A stretch of 64,000 nucleotides of DNA from Halogeometricum sp. S1BR25-6 (GTDB lineage: Archaea > Halobacteriota > Halobacteria > Halobacteriales > Haloferacaceae). The stretch covers positions 1,302,001 through 1,366,000 of the forward strand of contig NZ_JAMQOP010000001.1 of the NCBI RefSeq assembly GCF_031624495.1, read 5' to 3'. Shown one piece after another: positions 18,013 to 26,004 of the stretch. The notes beneath the pieces are model-generated. The model worked only from the letters and a program-made list of their open reading frames with translations. It ran no database searches and was not told the DNA's origin. The position numbers and the translations under genes were made by a program. Each line of letters opens with the position of its first letter. Positions within the stretch are counted from its first letter, which is position 1.

Positions 18013-19083
18013 TCAGTCCGCGCTGGACGGCGCGCGGTGGTACGGCCGCGCGGCTATCTCCTGTCGGATGTCGTCGAGCGCATCGGACTCGGCGCCGTCG
18101 GACATCCGCGAGACGACCGCGAACACCTCCTGTCGGGACACTTTCACGCCCGACTTCGAGAGGGCGTCCTCGGGGCGGGCGAGGAGTTCTCGCAGCGTCC
18201 CCACCGAGAGGAGGAACGGGACGGCCCACGCGGCGAGGGTGTTTCCGTCGGTCAGCGGGACCGTCTCGAGGTACGTCTGCGCGTCGTCGAGGAACGAGGA
18301 GGCGTGTTCGGCCGTCCGGCGGACGACCGACGCCGCCTCCGCCTCGTGTTCGGGGGCGACGACTTCCTCCTGCGGGACGCCCTCGGCCTCCAACCAGTCG
18401 GCGGGCAGGTAGACGTTGTTCTCGGCGGTGTAGTCGTCGTAGACGTCCTTGGAGATGTTCACCAGTTGGAGGAGGAGACCGAACTCCTCGGCGGTGTCGT
18501 AGAGGCGGCGGCGACGCTCGGGGGAGACGTCGCCGCGGGTGACGAGGTTCGTGATGAGGTTGCCGACGGTGCCGGCGGCGTAGTAGCAGTACTCCTCGAG
18601 TTCCTCGCGGGACTGGATGCGGAGGCCGCCGGTGTCGTCGTAGCGTTCGACGAACAGCACCATCCCCTGCACCATCTCCCGCACGGGCGGCGTCACCGCC
18701 TCCCGGACGTCCTCGGGGAGGCTCTCGAAGGTCCGGACCACGCGCGGGGCGTCGCGGACGACGCGCCAGTCGTCGGTCGTCTCCTCGGGGACGTGCGATT
18801 CGACGGCGGCGACGAACTCCTCGACGGACGTGTCGTCGTCCGGGTCGAGGGCGGCGTCGTACGTTCGGAGAACCTCCGCTTGCACCGACGGCTGGATGTG
18901 CGAAGCGTCCTCGATGGTGTCGGCGATTCGACAGAGCAAGTAGCCGACGCAGATGTAGGACGACATGGGCTCGTCGAGCACGTCGACTGTCAGTGCGAAA
19001 GTGCGAGAGACCCCCTCAACCGCCTCGTGGCACCATTCGAGGTCGGTTCGGTCGACGTGGGGACGTTCATCCTGCTGAGACAT
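18013..19083 (-). CDS. squalene/phytoene synthase family protein
   Basis: A 356-residue prenyl-condensing enzyme. It has the SRTFALT motif near residue 26, the first Asp-rich motif LCRIADTIED at about residue 50, and a second acidic motif NISKDVYDD near residue 200. The DTIED form resembles squalene synthase more than phytoene synthase, so head-to-head condensation of farnesyl diphosphate to squalene is the better guess. Haloarchaea make both squalene-derived lipids and C50 carotenoids. No carotenoid desaturase is next to it. It is divergent from the acyl-CoA dehydrogenase gene. Confidence 0.85.
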   Translation of the reverse strand: MSQQDERPHVDRTDLEWCHEAVEGVSRTFALTVDVLDEPMSSYICVGYLLCRIADTIEDASHIQPSVQAEVLRTYDAALDPDDDTSVEEFVAAVESHVPEETTDDWRVVRDAPRVVRTFESLPEDVREAVTPPVREMVQGMVLFVERYDDTGGLRIQSREELEEYCYYAAGTVGNLITNLVTRGDVSPERRRRLYDTAEEFGLLLQLVNISKDVYDDYTAENNVYLPADWLEAEGVPQEEVVAPEHEAEAASVVRRTAEHASSFLDDAQTYLETVPLTDGNTLAAWAVPFLLSVGTLRELLARPEDALSKSGVKVSRQEVFAVVSRMSDGAESDALDDIRQEIAARPYHRAPSSAD

Positions 19084-19173
19084 TCGAAGTATGATTCCCT
19101 ACGGAATGGGGATTAAAAAGTTTCGTGGGGGCTTCGCCCACACGATTGGCCGACCGAGAGATAACGTAAAGTA

Positions 19174-20343
19174 ATGACGATGAAAGATTCCCGCATGGAC
19201 TTCGCGCTCTCCGCGGAACAGCGACAGATACGCGACATGGTGGCCGACTTCGTCGACAGCGAGATACGGCCGCGCGCGGCGGAGATAGACGAGACGGACG
19301 AGTTTCCCGCCGACCTGGTCGCGGAGATGGCCGACCTCGGCCTCATGGGGATGCCGTTCCCCGACGAGTACGGCGGCGCCGGACTCGACTACCACTCCTA
19401 CGCCATCGGTCTCGAAGAAATATCCCGCGGGTCGGGCGGCCTCGGCACCGTCGTCGCCGCGCACACCTCGCTGGCCGGCAACATGCTGTACGAGTTCGGG
19501 ACCGAGGCGCAGAAAGACGAGTATCTGACGCCGCTGAACGAAGGGAAAGACATCGGCGCGTTCGCCCTCTCGGAGGCGGGCGCGGGCAGCGACGTGCCCG
19601 CGATGACGACGACGGCGACGAGGGAGGACGATGAGTACGTCGTTGACGGCGGCAAACTCTGGATATCGAACGGCTCCGTCGCCGACACGGTGACGCTGTT
19701 CGCCAAGACGGACCCCGACGCCGGCCGAAAGGGCATCTCCGCGTTCGTCGTGCGCCCCGAGGAGGACGAGGGGTTCGTCGTGGAGGGGACCGAGCAGAAA
19801 CTCGGCGACAAGGGCTGTCCGACCGCGGAACTGCGCTTCGACGAGATGCGACTCCCCGCGGACAGGCGCATCGGCGAGGAGGGCGAGGGGTTCGTGCAGG
19901 CGCTGAAGACGCTCAACGGCGGGCGCATCACCATCGCCGCGCGGTCGGTTGGCATCGCCCGCGCCGCCTTGGAGGACGCTCTCGACTACGCCGACGACAG
20001 AGAGCAGTTCGACCAACCCATCGCGGAGTTCCAGGCGATAAAACACAAACTCGCCGACATGGACACGAAGGTGCAGGCCGCGAAGATGCTCATGCACAAG
20101 GCCGCGGACCTGAAGATACGCGGGGAACCCTACATCAAGGAGGCCGCGCAGGCGAAACTGTACGCCTCGGAGATAAGCCGCGAGGTGGCCAACGAGGGCA
20201 TCCAGATTCACGGCGGCTACGGCTACACGACGGACTTCGCGGCCGAGCGCTACTACCGCGACGCGAAACTGAACGAGATATACGAGGGGACCAGCGAGGT
20301 GCTGCGGAACACCATCGGCGACCGCCTGCGCTCGGAGCGGTAG
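19174..20343 (+). CDS. acyl-CoA dehydrogenase
   Basis: A 389-residue FAD flavoenzyme that introduces the alpha,beta double bond into an acyl-CoA. The family motifs are clear: FALSEAGAGSDVPAM for FAD and substrate binding, the QIHGGYGYTTDF segment, and the C-terminal NEIYEGTSEV with the catalytic glutamate. The electron acceptor is usually ETF, not encoded here. Three in-frame ATGs lie close together at 19174, 19180 and 19195; the family consensus starts at MDFALS, so 19195 is also plausible. Confidence 0.93.
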   Translation: MTMKDSRMDFALSAEQRQIRDMVADFVDSEIRPRAAEIDETDEFPADLVAEMADLGLMGMPFPDEYGGAGLDYHSYAIGLEEISRGSGGLGTVVAAHTSLAGNMLYEFGTEAQKDEYLTPLNEGKDIGAFALSEAGAGSDVPAMTTTATREDDEYVVDGGKLWISNGSVADTVTLFAKTDPDAGRKGISAFVVRPEEDEGFVVEGTEQKLGDKGCPTAELRFDEMRLPADRRIGEEGEGFVQALKTLNGGRITIAARSVGIARAALEDALDYADDREQFDQPIAEFQAIKHKLADMDTKVQAAKMLMHKAADLKIRGEPYIKEAAQAKLYASEISREVANEGIQIHGGYGYTTDFAAERYYRDAKLNEIYEGTSEVLRNTIGDRLRSER

Positions 20344-20352
20344 TCGCGGGAG

Positions 20353-20685
20353 TCAGTCCGCGTCGGCGTCCGCGTCCGCTTGCACTTCCGCTTCTCGCTC
20401 CCGTTCGCGGCCGCTCTCGACTCGCTCTGCGAGCCACGCCTGCTGGGACTCCACGCCCTCGACGCCGAGTTCGGTGAGTTCGTACACGTCGTATATCTCC
20501 TCGGTCCGTCGGGCGAGGTGGCCCTTCGAGACGAGGGCGTCGAGCGTCCCGTAGAACGACTGTGGGTCGATGCGCGTCCCGTAGTGCGCCTCCAGTCGGA
20601 TCTTCAGCTTCTGCCCCCGGAGTTCGCCGGCGTCGTAGAGGATGGCGCAGAGGTCGCGGCGGCGGCCGCTCTGGAACCACGGCAT
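20353..20685 (-). CDS. PadR-like transcriptional regulator
   Basis: A 110-residue winged-helix protein. It begins MPWFQSGRRRDLCAILYDAG and continues with the helix-turn-helix GQKLKIRLEAHYGTRIDPQSFYGTLDALVSKGHL and the wing YELTELGVEGVE, the PadR fold. The C terminus is a charged tail rich in Asp/Ala/Arg. Start at 20685 was chosen because MPWFQSG is the common haloarchaeal opening. It is convergent with the acyl-CoA dehydrogenase gene, 9 bases apart, so its target is unclear. Confidence 0.85.
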   Translation of the reverse strand: MPWFQSGRRRDLCAILYDAGELRGQKLKIRLEAHYGTRIDPQSFYGTLDALVSKGHLARRTEEIYDVYELTELGVEGVESQQAWLAERVESGREREREAEVQADADADAD

Positions 20686-20819
20686 ACCTCTCCATTCGGC
20701 GAGGGACACAGGAGACTTTCGTTCCCGGCCCGCGCGGCGCCCGCGAGACCGCCGCGCCCCGACCAGACCCGTTCGGTCGGAACCGGTAGTTTCGATTACC
20801 GCCTCTCCCTAGGACGACC

Positions 20820-21122
20820 ATGACCGACGGCGACGGCGACAGCGACGACACGGCCGACGAGGCGACGGCGAACGGAATCACCGCCCGCTACTACGAGACG
20901 GAGTCCGAGCGAGTGCTCGCATTCGAGCGGGACGGGTCGACGGCCGCCGTCGCCCAGAATCGCGAAGGGTACGCGATGCTGAAGGTGCGACCGACCGCCG
21001 ACGGCGACGAACTGGAGCGCTACTACGGCTTCGACATGGCGCTGGACCACGCCGCCGAACTGCTCGGCGTCTCGCCGAACGACCTGCCGGTCCCCGAGGA
21101 CGCCGCCGACATGGGGATGTAG
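20820..21122 (+). CDS. DUF7111-like protein
   Basis: A 100-residue soluble acidic protein with a conserved core ARYYETESERVLAFERDG and ERYYGFDMALDHAAELLG. I recognise it as the haloarchaeal family DUF7111; function unknown. It ends 14 bases from the convergent archaetidylserine synthase stop. No membrane or metal motif is visible apart from the C-terminal MGM. Confidence 0.72.
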   Translation: MTDGDGDSDDTADEATANGITARYYETESERVLAFERDGSTAAVAQNREGYAMLKVRPTADGDELERYYGFDMALDHAAELLGVSPNDLPVPEDAADMGM

Positions 21123-21136
21123 CGTACCGACTCCGC

Positions 21137-21838
21137 TCAGTCGCGCCGCCAGTAGAACATCGGCCCGAAGAACAGGTACGACAGCGCGAGAAACAGCAGT
21201 CCGAACGCGAACCCCTGTCCCAAGTCTCCGACGAGGCGGCGGCCGTACGGCCCCGAGAGCAGTATCGCCAGCGCCTGCACGACGCCCATGATGAGCGCGT
21301 CCTGCGCGTGCAGGTCGGGGTACGTCACCGTCGTCACCATCAGCACCGCGAGGAGATAGACGAGGGGGACCAAGACGACGGGGTCGGCGAACCCGGCGAG
21401 GACGCCCGCCGAGAGGATGGTCGCCGCGAGCGTCGTCTGAACGCCCTCCGTCTGGGCGTGGTCGCCGTCGTAGGCGGTGTAGAGGCCGAGTCGGGTGACC
21501 GCCGCGGCGACGAACAGGGCGGTGCCGGCGAGGGCGACGGCGAGGCGCAGGCGGTCCGCCGCCCACGTCTGCCGGACCGCGACGGCGACGAGGAGGGCGG
21601 GGGCGACGCCGAAGGAGGCGACGTCGGCCAACGAGTCGAGGTACTGGCCGACGGCGGTGCCGCCGCGACGGCGGGCGATGACCCCGTCGAGGGCGTCCGC
21701 GATGGCCGCCAGCAGGATGAGACGCGCCGCGAGGGCGACGCTGGCCGTCGCGGCGACGGCCGCGAGGAAGCCGAGCGCGGCGTTGCCGACCGTCACCGCG
21801 TCGGCGAGACCCATCTTGCCGACGAACCGGGGCTTCAT
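21137..21838 (-). CDS. pssA: archaetidylserine synthase (CDP-alcohol phosphatidyltransferase)
   Basis: A 233-residue membrane enzyme. The CDP-alcohol phosphotransferase motif is complete: DALDGVIARRRGG followed by the aspartates in YLDSLADVASFG. At least six hydrophobic helices are visible. In haloarchaea this enzyme couples serine to CDP-archaeol and is linked to lipid anchoring of surface proteins by the archaeosortase ArtA; that link is family knowledge, not visible here. It is divergent from the halocyanin gene. Confidence 0.88.
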   Translation of the reverse strand: MKPRFVGKMGLADAVTVGNAALGFLAAVAATASVALAARLILLAAIADALDGVIARRRGGTAVGQYLDSLADVASFGVAPALLVAVAVRQTWAADRLRLAVALAGTALFVAAAVTRLGLYTAYDGDHAQTEGVQTTLAATILSAGVLAGFADPVVLVPLVYLLAVLMVTTVTYPDLHAQDALIMGVVQALAILLSGPYGRRLVGDLGQGFAFGLLFLALSYLFFGPMFYWRRD

Positions 21839-21984
21839 ACAGTCGGCGTGGACGACCGGCGCTTTACGTTTTTACATTCGAGGACCGCGGGGCGTCGTCG
21901 TCGCCGAGTTCTCGCGCCGGGTGCGCGCGTCGACACCGAGACGCCGACCGCGCCGCATTTACCGCTCGAAACCCGACTATCGGT

Positions 21985-22482
21985 ATGGACGAAGCCGAAC
22001 GGAATCGCGCCGCGGAGGGAGTCTCCCGCCGCCGCGTCCTCGCGGGCGCGGGGTCCGTCGCGGCCGCGGGTCTCGCCGGATGCTTGTCGTCCGCCGAGGG
22101 CGACTACGACGTCGGCATGACCGCCGTCGCGTTCGACCCGCCGTCGGTCACGGTATCGGTCGGCGAGGAAGTCGTCTGGCGGAACACGAGTTCCCGCGGG
22201 CACACCGTCACCGCCTACGGCGACGAAATCCCCGACGACGCCGACTTTTTCGCCAGCGGCGGCTACGAGAGCGAACAGGCCGCCCGCGAGGCGTACAACC
22301 AGAACGTCGGCGGCCTCATCGACAGCGGACAGAACTACTCGCACACCTTCGAGGTGCCCGGCGAGTACCGGTATCTCTGCGTCCCCCACGAGTCCCAGGG
22401 GATGGTCGGCACCATCGTCGTCGAGGAGGGGTCGGAGAGCGGAGGCGACGGGGCCACTTCGACGTCCGCCGCCTCCGAGTGA
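21985..22482 (+). CDS. halocyanin-type blue copper lipoprotein
   Basis: A 165-residue exported copper protein. A Tat signal with SRRRVLAGAG runs into the lipobox LAGC (Cys33), so it is probably lipid-anchored outside the membrane. The plastocyanin-type domain has the copper ligands His in SRGHTVTAYG and the Cys, His and Met of YLCVPHESQGM. Halocyanins carry electrons in respiratory chains. The C terminus ends in an acidic Ser/Thr tail. Confidence 0.92.
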   Translation: MDEAERNRAAEGVSRRRVLAGAGSVAAAGLAGCLSSAEGDYDVGMTAVAFDPPSVTVSVGEEVVWRNTSSRGHTVTAYGDEIPDDADFFASGGYESEQAAREAYNQNVGGLIDSGQNYSHTFEVPGEYRYLCVPHESQGMVGTIVVEEGSESGGDGATSTSAASE

Positions 22483-22656
22483 GGGCCGACCGGCGACCGA
22501 CGACCCACACGTCGTCGACGCGCGCGTCTGCCGGGACGGCGAGGTGGTGCACGAATCCGCCCGCGACCTCGCCGTTCGTGTCGACGAACGAGCGGAAGTG
22601 CCGCCGCTCGGAGCGGTAAGAAAAGTGAGAGTCTGAAGTCGGAACCGCCGCGAGGC

Positions 22657-23304
22657 TTACGCCTCTTCGACGGCGACGTCTTCCTCGTCGACGTCGACGG
22701 CGGCCTCTTCCTCTGCGGCGACCTCTTCGGGGCGCGCTTCGAGGGTGAGCTTCTGGACCTCCACCCGGCGGAGCGGGTAGATGGTCTTCGCCTCGCCGTA
22801 GATGGCCGAGGAGAGGTTCCCGGCGACGACGGCGCTGTCGACGAGTTCCGCGAACGTGCGGTCCTCGGCGGCCTCCTCGACGAAGTCGATCATGACCCGT
22901 CGGATGGCCTTCTCTTGGCTGCGGTCGGCCTTCTTCGTCGTGAACGCCACGGGCTGGAGTTGGACGCGGTAGTCGTCCTTCGTCAGCACCGTGATGCTGG
23001 CCGAAATCTTCGAGGCGCCGCGGCGGACGAGACTACGGAGGTAGTCCCGCGCGAGTTCGTGCTTGATGAACTCGGTGTACGCCGAGTCGCTGGACACGTC
23101 GTTCACCTTGAAGGTGAGCTTCGTGTTGTTCGCACCCTGGTCGCCGGTGAGGTCACCCAGCGTGACCTCGACGGTGCGGCCGTACACCTTCTCAGGTTCG
23201 TCGGCCATCGTCTTGCCCAGTTCTTCGCGGTCGAACTGCTCGGGCGCGACGAGGGTGTACCATCGCTTTCCGCGCTTCTGCTTTGAGACTGATCGTTCGC
23301 TCAT
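22657..23304 (-). CDS. rps3ae: 30S ribosomal protein S3Ae
   Basis: A 215-residue archaeal/eukaryotic ribosomal protein eS1 (S3Ae). The conserved opening KQKRGKRWYTLVAPEQF and the core KADRSQEKAIRRVMIDFV are present. It sits at the mRNA exit side of the small subunit. The C-terminal 25 residues are an acidic halophilic extension. Its ATG overlaps the TGA of the upstream pcc1 gene (ATGA), so translation is coupled within the S15p-RecJ-Pcc1-S3Ae operon. Confidence 0.96.
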   Translation of the reverse strand: MSERSVSKQKRGKRWYTLVAPEQFDREELGKTMADEPEKVYGRTVEVTLGDLTGDQGANNTKLTFKVNDVSSDSAYTEFIKHELARDYLRSLVRRGASKISASITVLTKDDYRVQLQPVAFTTKKADRSQEKAIRRVMIDFVEEAAEDRTFAELVDSAVVAGNLSSAIYGEAKTIYPLRRVEVQKLTLEARPEEVAAEEEAAVDVDEEDVAVEEA

Positions 23305-23669
23305 AGGTTGTTGGTTGCTGTGTCGATGACGGCGTCTGCCACCGTCAGGTTGACCACGGTGTCGTCCACCGTGGACTGAAGCCCGCCGGTCGTCTCCCGT
23401 TCGACGGTCGTCACGAGGGTGTCCCCGTCGACGGCCATCGACATGGAGTCGGTGTTGTCCGGGCGGAGCGACGCCGCCACCCTGTCGGCGTCGGCGTGCG
23501 TCGTCCGCAGGCGGGCGGTGCGAGCGGATGACGGGTCGTCGGCCGGGACTCGGTCCTCCGAGTCCGGGCCGTCCGTCGTCCGCCCGTCCGTTCGGTCGCT
23601 CGTCGGTCGCTCTCGCTGCCGCTCTCGTTCCCGTTCTCGGTCGCGTCCTCGCTCCGGTTCGTCGGTCAC
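23301..23669 (-). CDS. KEOPS complex subunit Pcc1-like
   Basis: A 122-residue protein from GTG 23669. Residues 1-48 are a highly charged tail with alternating Arg/Glu (RDRERERERQRE). The C-terminal 75 residues (LRTTHADADRVAASLRPDN to ADAVIDTA) match Pcc1. Pcc1 dimerises the KEOPS complex that makes threonylcarbamoyl-adenosine in tRNA. GTG overlaps the upstream RecJ-like stop (GTGA), and its own stop overlaps the S3Ae start. The true start could be internal, but the overlap supports the GTG. Confidence 0.82.
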   Translation of the reverse strand: MTDEPERGRDRERERERQRERPTSDRTDGRTTDGPDSEDRVPADDPSSARTARLRTTHADADRVAASLRPDNTDSMSMAVDGDTLVTTVERETTGGLQSTVDDTVVNLTVADAVIDTATNNL

Positions 23670-24925
23670 GTCAGGGCCTCCCTGACGGCCGCGATAATTT
23701 CGGCCTCCGGCGCATCCGCGTCGAATCTGACGACCGCGCGGCGGGCGTCGCCCGCCCACGCGCCGCCGTCTCCGTCGACGCCACCAGCACGCGAAGCGTC
23801 CTGGTTGGCGGACGAGACGCGCTGCGTCTCGTCAACGCCGCCGAACTCCTCGAAGACGGCCGACGCCGCGCCCGCCGCGCCGCGTTCGACCGCTGCGAGC
23901 GCCGCCACGCCGTCCCCGAGGACTAAGGCCGTCGGTTCGGGCGAGCGGAAGTCTCGGCAGAGTCGAGCGACGGTGGCGAGGCGACCGACGTGGTCGGCCA
24001 CCTCCTCGGGCGCGCGGACGACGTGGACGCTCTCGTAGCGGCCGAGGTGCGCGCCGCGGAGCGCTCGGTGCGCCGCCGCGGCGTGGTCGCGCCACGCCTC
24101 CAAGGCGGGCACGCGCGCGTCGTGTCCGAGCGCCACGGCGACGCCGGTTCCGGGTCGCTCCCGCGCGACGGCGTCCAGCACGTCGGCGTAGCCGCCGAGC
24201 GTGGCGAACGGCGCGTCGGGCGTCACGTACGGGTACAGCGCCCGTTCGACCGCCTCGGCGGCGCGTTCGGTGGCGTTCTCGTCGCCGGCCACGTCGAGAG
24301 CGACCAGCGACGCGAGTCGTCGGCGGGACGCCTCGTCGAGGTCGGCCGGCAGGTCGAGTTCCGCGAGGGCGGCGCCGGCCGCCTCCCGGTTGCCGGAGAA
24401 CGACGCGTGCGCCAGCGTCGTGTGCGCGAGTCCGTCCGCGAGGTCCGCGACGGGCGCGGCGACGCCGGGGCGTCGCGCGACGGCGCCCGTCTCCTCGGCG
24501 ACGGAGAGCAGGCTCCCGTCCGCGGCGTCCGGATGCTCGCCGGCGGCGACGACGCCCGCGAGGGCGAGGACCGGGTCCGGCCCCGGTTCGCTCTCGGGGG
24601 TCAGCGCCGACGCGACTTCGTGCGCGCGGAGGCTCGTCGTCCCGTCGTCGGGGGCGAGCGTTTCGTCCGCGCCCGGTGCGTCGAGTCCGACCGCGACCAA
24701 CACTCCGTCGCCGTCCGGCGGCGCCGCCGCGGGGGCGAACGCGCCGGCCCGAACGTGGAACGGCACGCCGGCGCTTCTGAGCGCGCGGGCGAGCAGTCCA
24801 CCGGCCGCGAGGGCGTCGCCCTCGGCGCGGCAGACGACTCGAACGAACGAGGCGTCGGCCAGCGCGGACGCGACGCTCTCGGCGGGGGCGTCCGGCGCGC
24901 GGGTGTGGTCGGGTCGTGCGGACAT
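23666..24925 (-). CDS. RecJ-like DHH-family protein with degenerate active site
   Basis: A 419-residue protein laid out like archaeal RecJ/DHH phosphoesterases, but the motif I region, normally DADG, reads CRAEGDALAAGG. I find no DHH triad further on. The C-terminal DHHA1-like part includes a glycine-rich LVLGDGVAALAAVERG. Archaeal RecJ homologues act as exonucleases or as Cdc45-like partners of GINS; loss of the acidic ligands suggests a structural rather than nuclease role here. Its position between rps15 and pcc1 matches the arrangement I recall in other haloarchaea. Confidence 0.72.
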   Translation of the reverse strand: MSARPDHTRAPDAPAESVASALADASFVRVVCRAEGDALAAGGLLARALRSAGVPFHVRAGAFAPAAAPPDGDGVLVAVGLDAPGADETLAPDDGTTSLRAHEVASALTPESEPGPDPVLALAGVVAAGEHPDAADGSLLSVAEETGAVARRPGVAAPVADLADGLAHTTLAHASFSGNREAAGAALAELDLPADLDEASRRRLASLVALDVAGDENATERAAEAVERALYPYVTPDAPFATLGGYADVLDAVARERPGTGVAVALGHDARVPALEAWRDHAAAAHRALRGAHLGRYESVHVVRAPEEVADHVGRLATVARLCRDFRSPEPTALVLGDGVAALAAVERGAAGAASAVFEEFGGVDETQRVSSANQDASRAGGVDGDGGAWAGDARRAVVRFDADAPEAEIIAAVREALT

Positions 24926-24945
24926 TCGAGAGCGCAGCTATCGCG

Positions 24946-25410
24946 TTATTCGAGGAGTTCGACGGCGACGTCGTAGCTGTACTTGAAGTCCTCGTCGAGT
25001 TCGTCGCCGCGGTAGTAGTTAGCGAGGCGGCGAATCTTCGATTCGGTGTTCTGGAGCGCTCGCTTGTTCTGCATGTCCTGCGAGTTCTCCTCCACGTGCT
25101 CGCGGAGTCGGATAGCGCGCTCCATCAGGTTCCGGATGTCCTCCGGAAGTTCGGGCGCAGCGTCGTTCTCTTCGAGGATGGTGGTGATTTTCTTCCCGGT
25201 CGCGAGTTTTACGTCCGGGACGGGCGTCCCCTTGACGCCCTCGTCGCGCAGCTTCAGACCGATCTGACTGGGCTCGTCGCCCTGCTCCGCGAGTTCGACG
25301 ACGCGGGACTCGATGTCCTCGGCGTCGACGTCACTCCACTCCGGGGGGTCGTCTGCCACGGGCTTGTCCGAACCGGACTGGCCGCGGCGGCGGGTGTGCA
25401 TTCGTGCCAT
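24946..25410 (-). CDS. rps15: 30S ribosomal protein S15
   Basis: A 154-residue archaeal uS15. It begins MARMHTRRRGQSGSDKP, and the C-terminal half has the S15 core LREHVEENSQDMQNKRAL and SKIRRLANYYRG. The protein binds the central 16S rRNA domain. Start 25410 was chosen over an ATG 21 bases upstream because it begins the conserved family N terminus. It heads an operon with the RecJ-like gene 20 bases downstream. Confidence 0.96.
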   Translation of the reverse strand: MARMHTRRRGQSGSDKPVADDPPEWSDVDAEDIESRVVELAEQGDEPSQIGLKLRDEGVKGTPVPDVKLATGKKITTILEENDAAPELPEDIRNLMERAIRLREHVEENSQDMQNKRALQNTESKIRRLANYYRGDELDEDFKYSYDVAVELLE

Positions 25411-25639
25411 TGGTATAGGTTGGAACGGCACAGACCGCAGAAAGGCGTGATTGGCGACCGCAAACGGTCGCGCACTTCCGCAATCCCAAGCCGCGCGAGG
25501 CGCGGCGAGTCAGATTTGCGGCCGTGCTGTTCCCATGTATACCCTGCCCTGACCGACTAAAAAGCGTTGCGACACGGGGCCGGGAACTCCGAGTCGAAGG
25601 CCTTAATATCGACACCGGGAAACGATTTGATGCGTTCGA

Positions 25640-25711
25640 GGGCTCGTAGATCAGTGGTAGATCACTCCCTTGGCATGGGAGAGGCCCCGGGTTCAAATCC
25701 CGGCGAGTCCA
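25640..25711 (+). tRNA. tRNA-Ala (anticodon GGC)
   Basis: A 72-base cloverleaf. The acceptor stem GGGCTCG pairs with CGAGTCC (one G-U), the anticodon stem CTCCC/GGGAG encloses the loop TTGGCAT with anticodon GGC, and the T arm has GGTTCAAATCC. The discriminator base is A. No intron is seen. The CCA is not encoded. Confidence 0.95.
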
Positions 25712-25965
25712 CTACCGTTTCTCCGCCGTACCCAGGGAACGCCACCGCACGGTACGTACTCTGCGACGTCACGCGACCGTCCACCGGGACGCTACCGCCT
25801 CCGTCCCGTCTGTGAGTTCTGCGGCCGCGAAATCGACCGTCCGGAGAAGCGTCGCGATCGCTCGAAAACGGGAACCGTCGGCCGTGACCGACGGCCATCA
25901 GGAAGGTTCGTCTCCGTTCCGAGTCGGGACGAGGTTCCTCGCGGGACGCCGTCGCTCCCGAGATG

Positions 25966-25980
25966 CCAAATACCTTATTA
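25966..25980 (+). promoter_or_regulatory. BRE/TATA element for trkH
   Basis: CCAAA followed by TACCTTATTA is centred about 29 bases before ATG 26005. This fits a BRE plus TATA box directing a leaderless trkH transcript and supports that ATG over the one 42 bases upstream. Confidence 0.55.
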
Positions 25981-26004
25981 CCTCGCTATTTAAGTACGAA
26001 ATCA

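Noticed and set aside
18013-19083. Assignment as phytoene synthase (crtB)
   Set aside because: The first Asp-rich motif is DTIED as in squalene synthases and no carotenoid gene is adjacent, so only the family name is given.
22483-22656. An open plus-strand frame between halocyanin and S3Ae reading DDPHVVDARVCRDGEVVHE and onward to a stop near 22636
   Set aside because: It has no start codon of its own outside the halocyanin gene and no family similarity that I recognise. It may be a remnant but is too weak to annotate.
25712-25965. Frame with VCEFCGREIDRPEKRR downstream of tRNA-Ala, resembling a small zinc-finger protein
   Set aside because: Only one CxxC is present and no start codon lies close upstream; the surrounding translation is Arg-rich noise.
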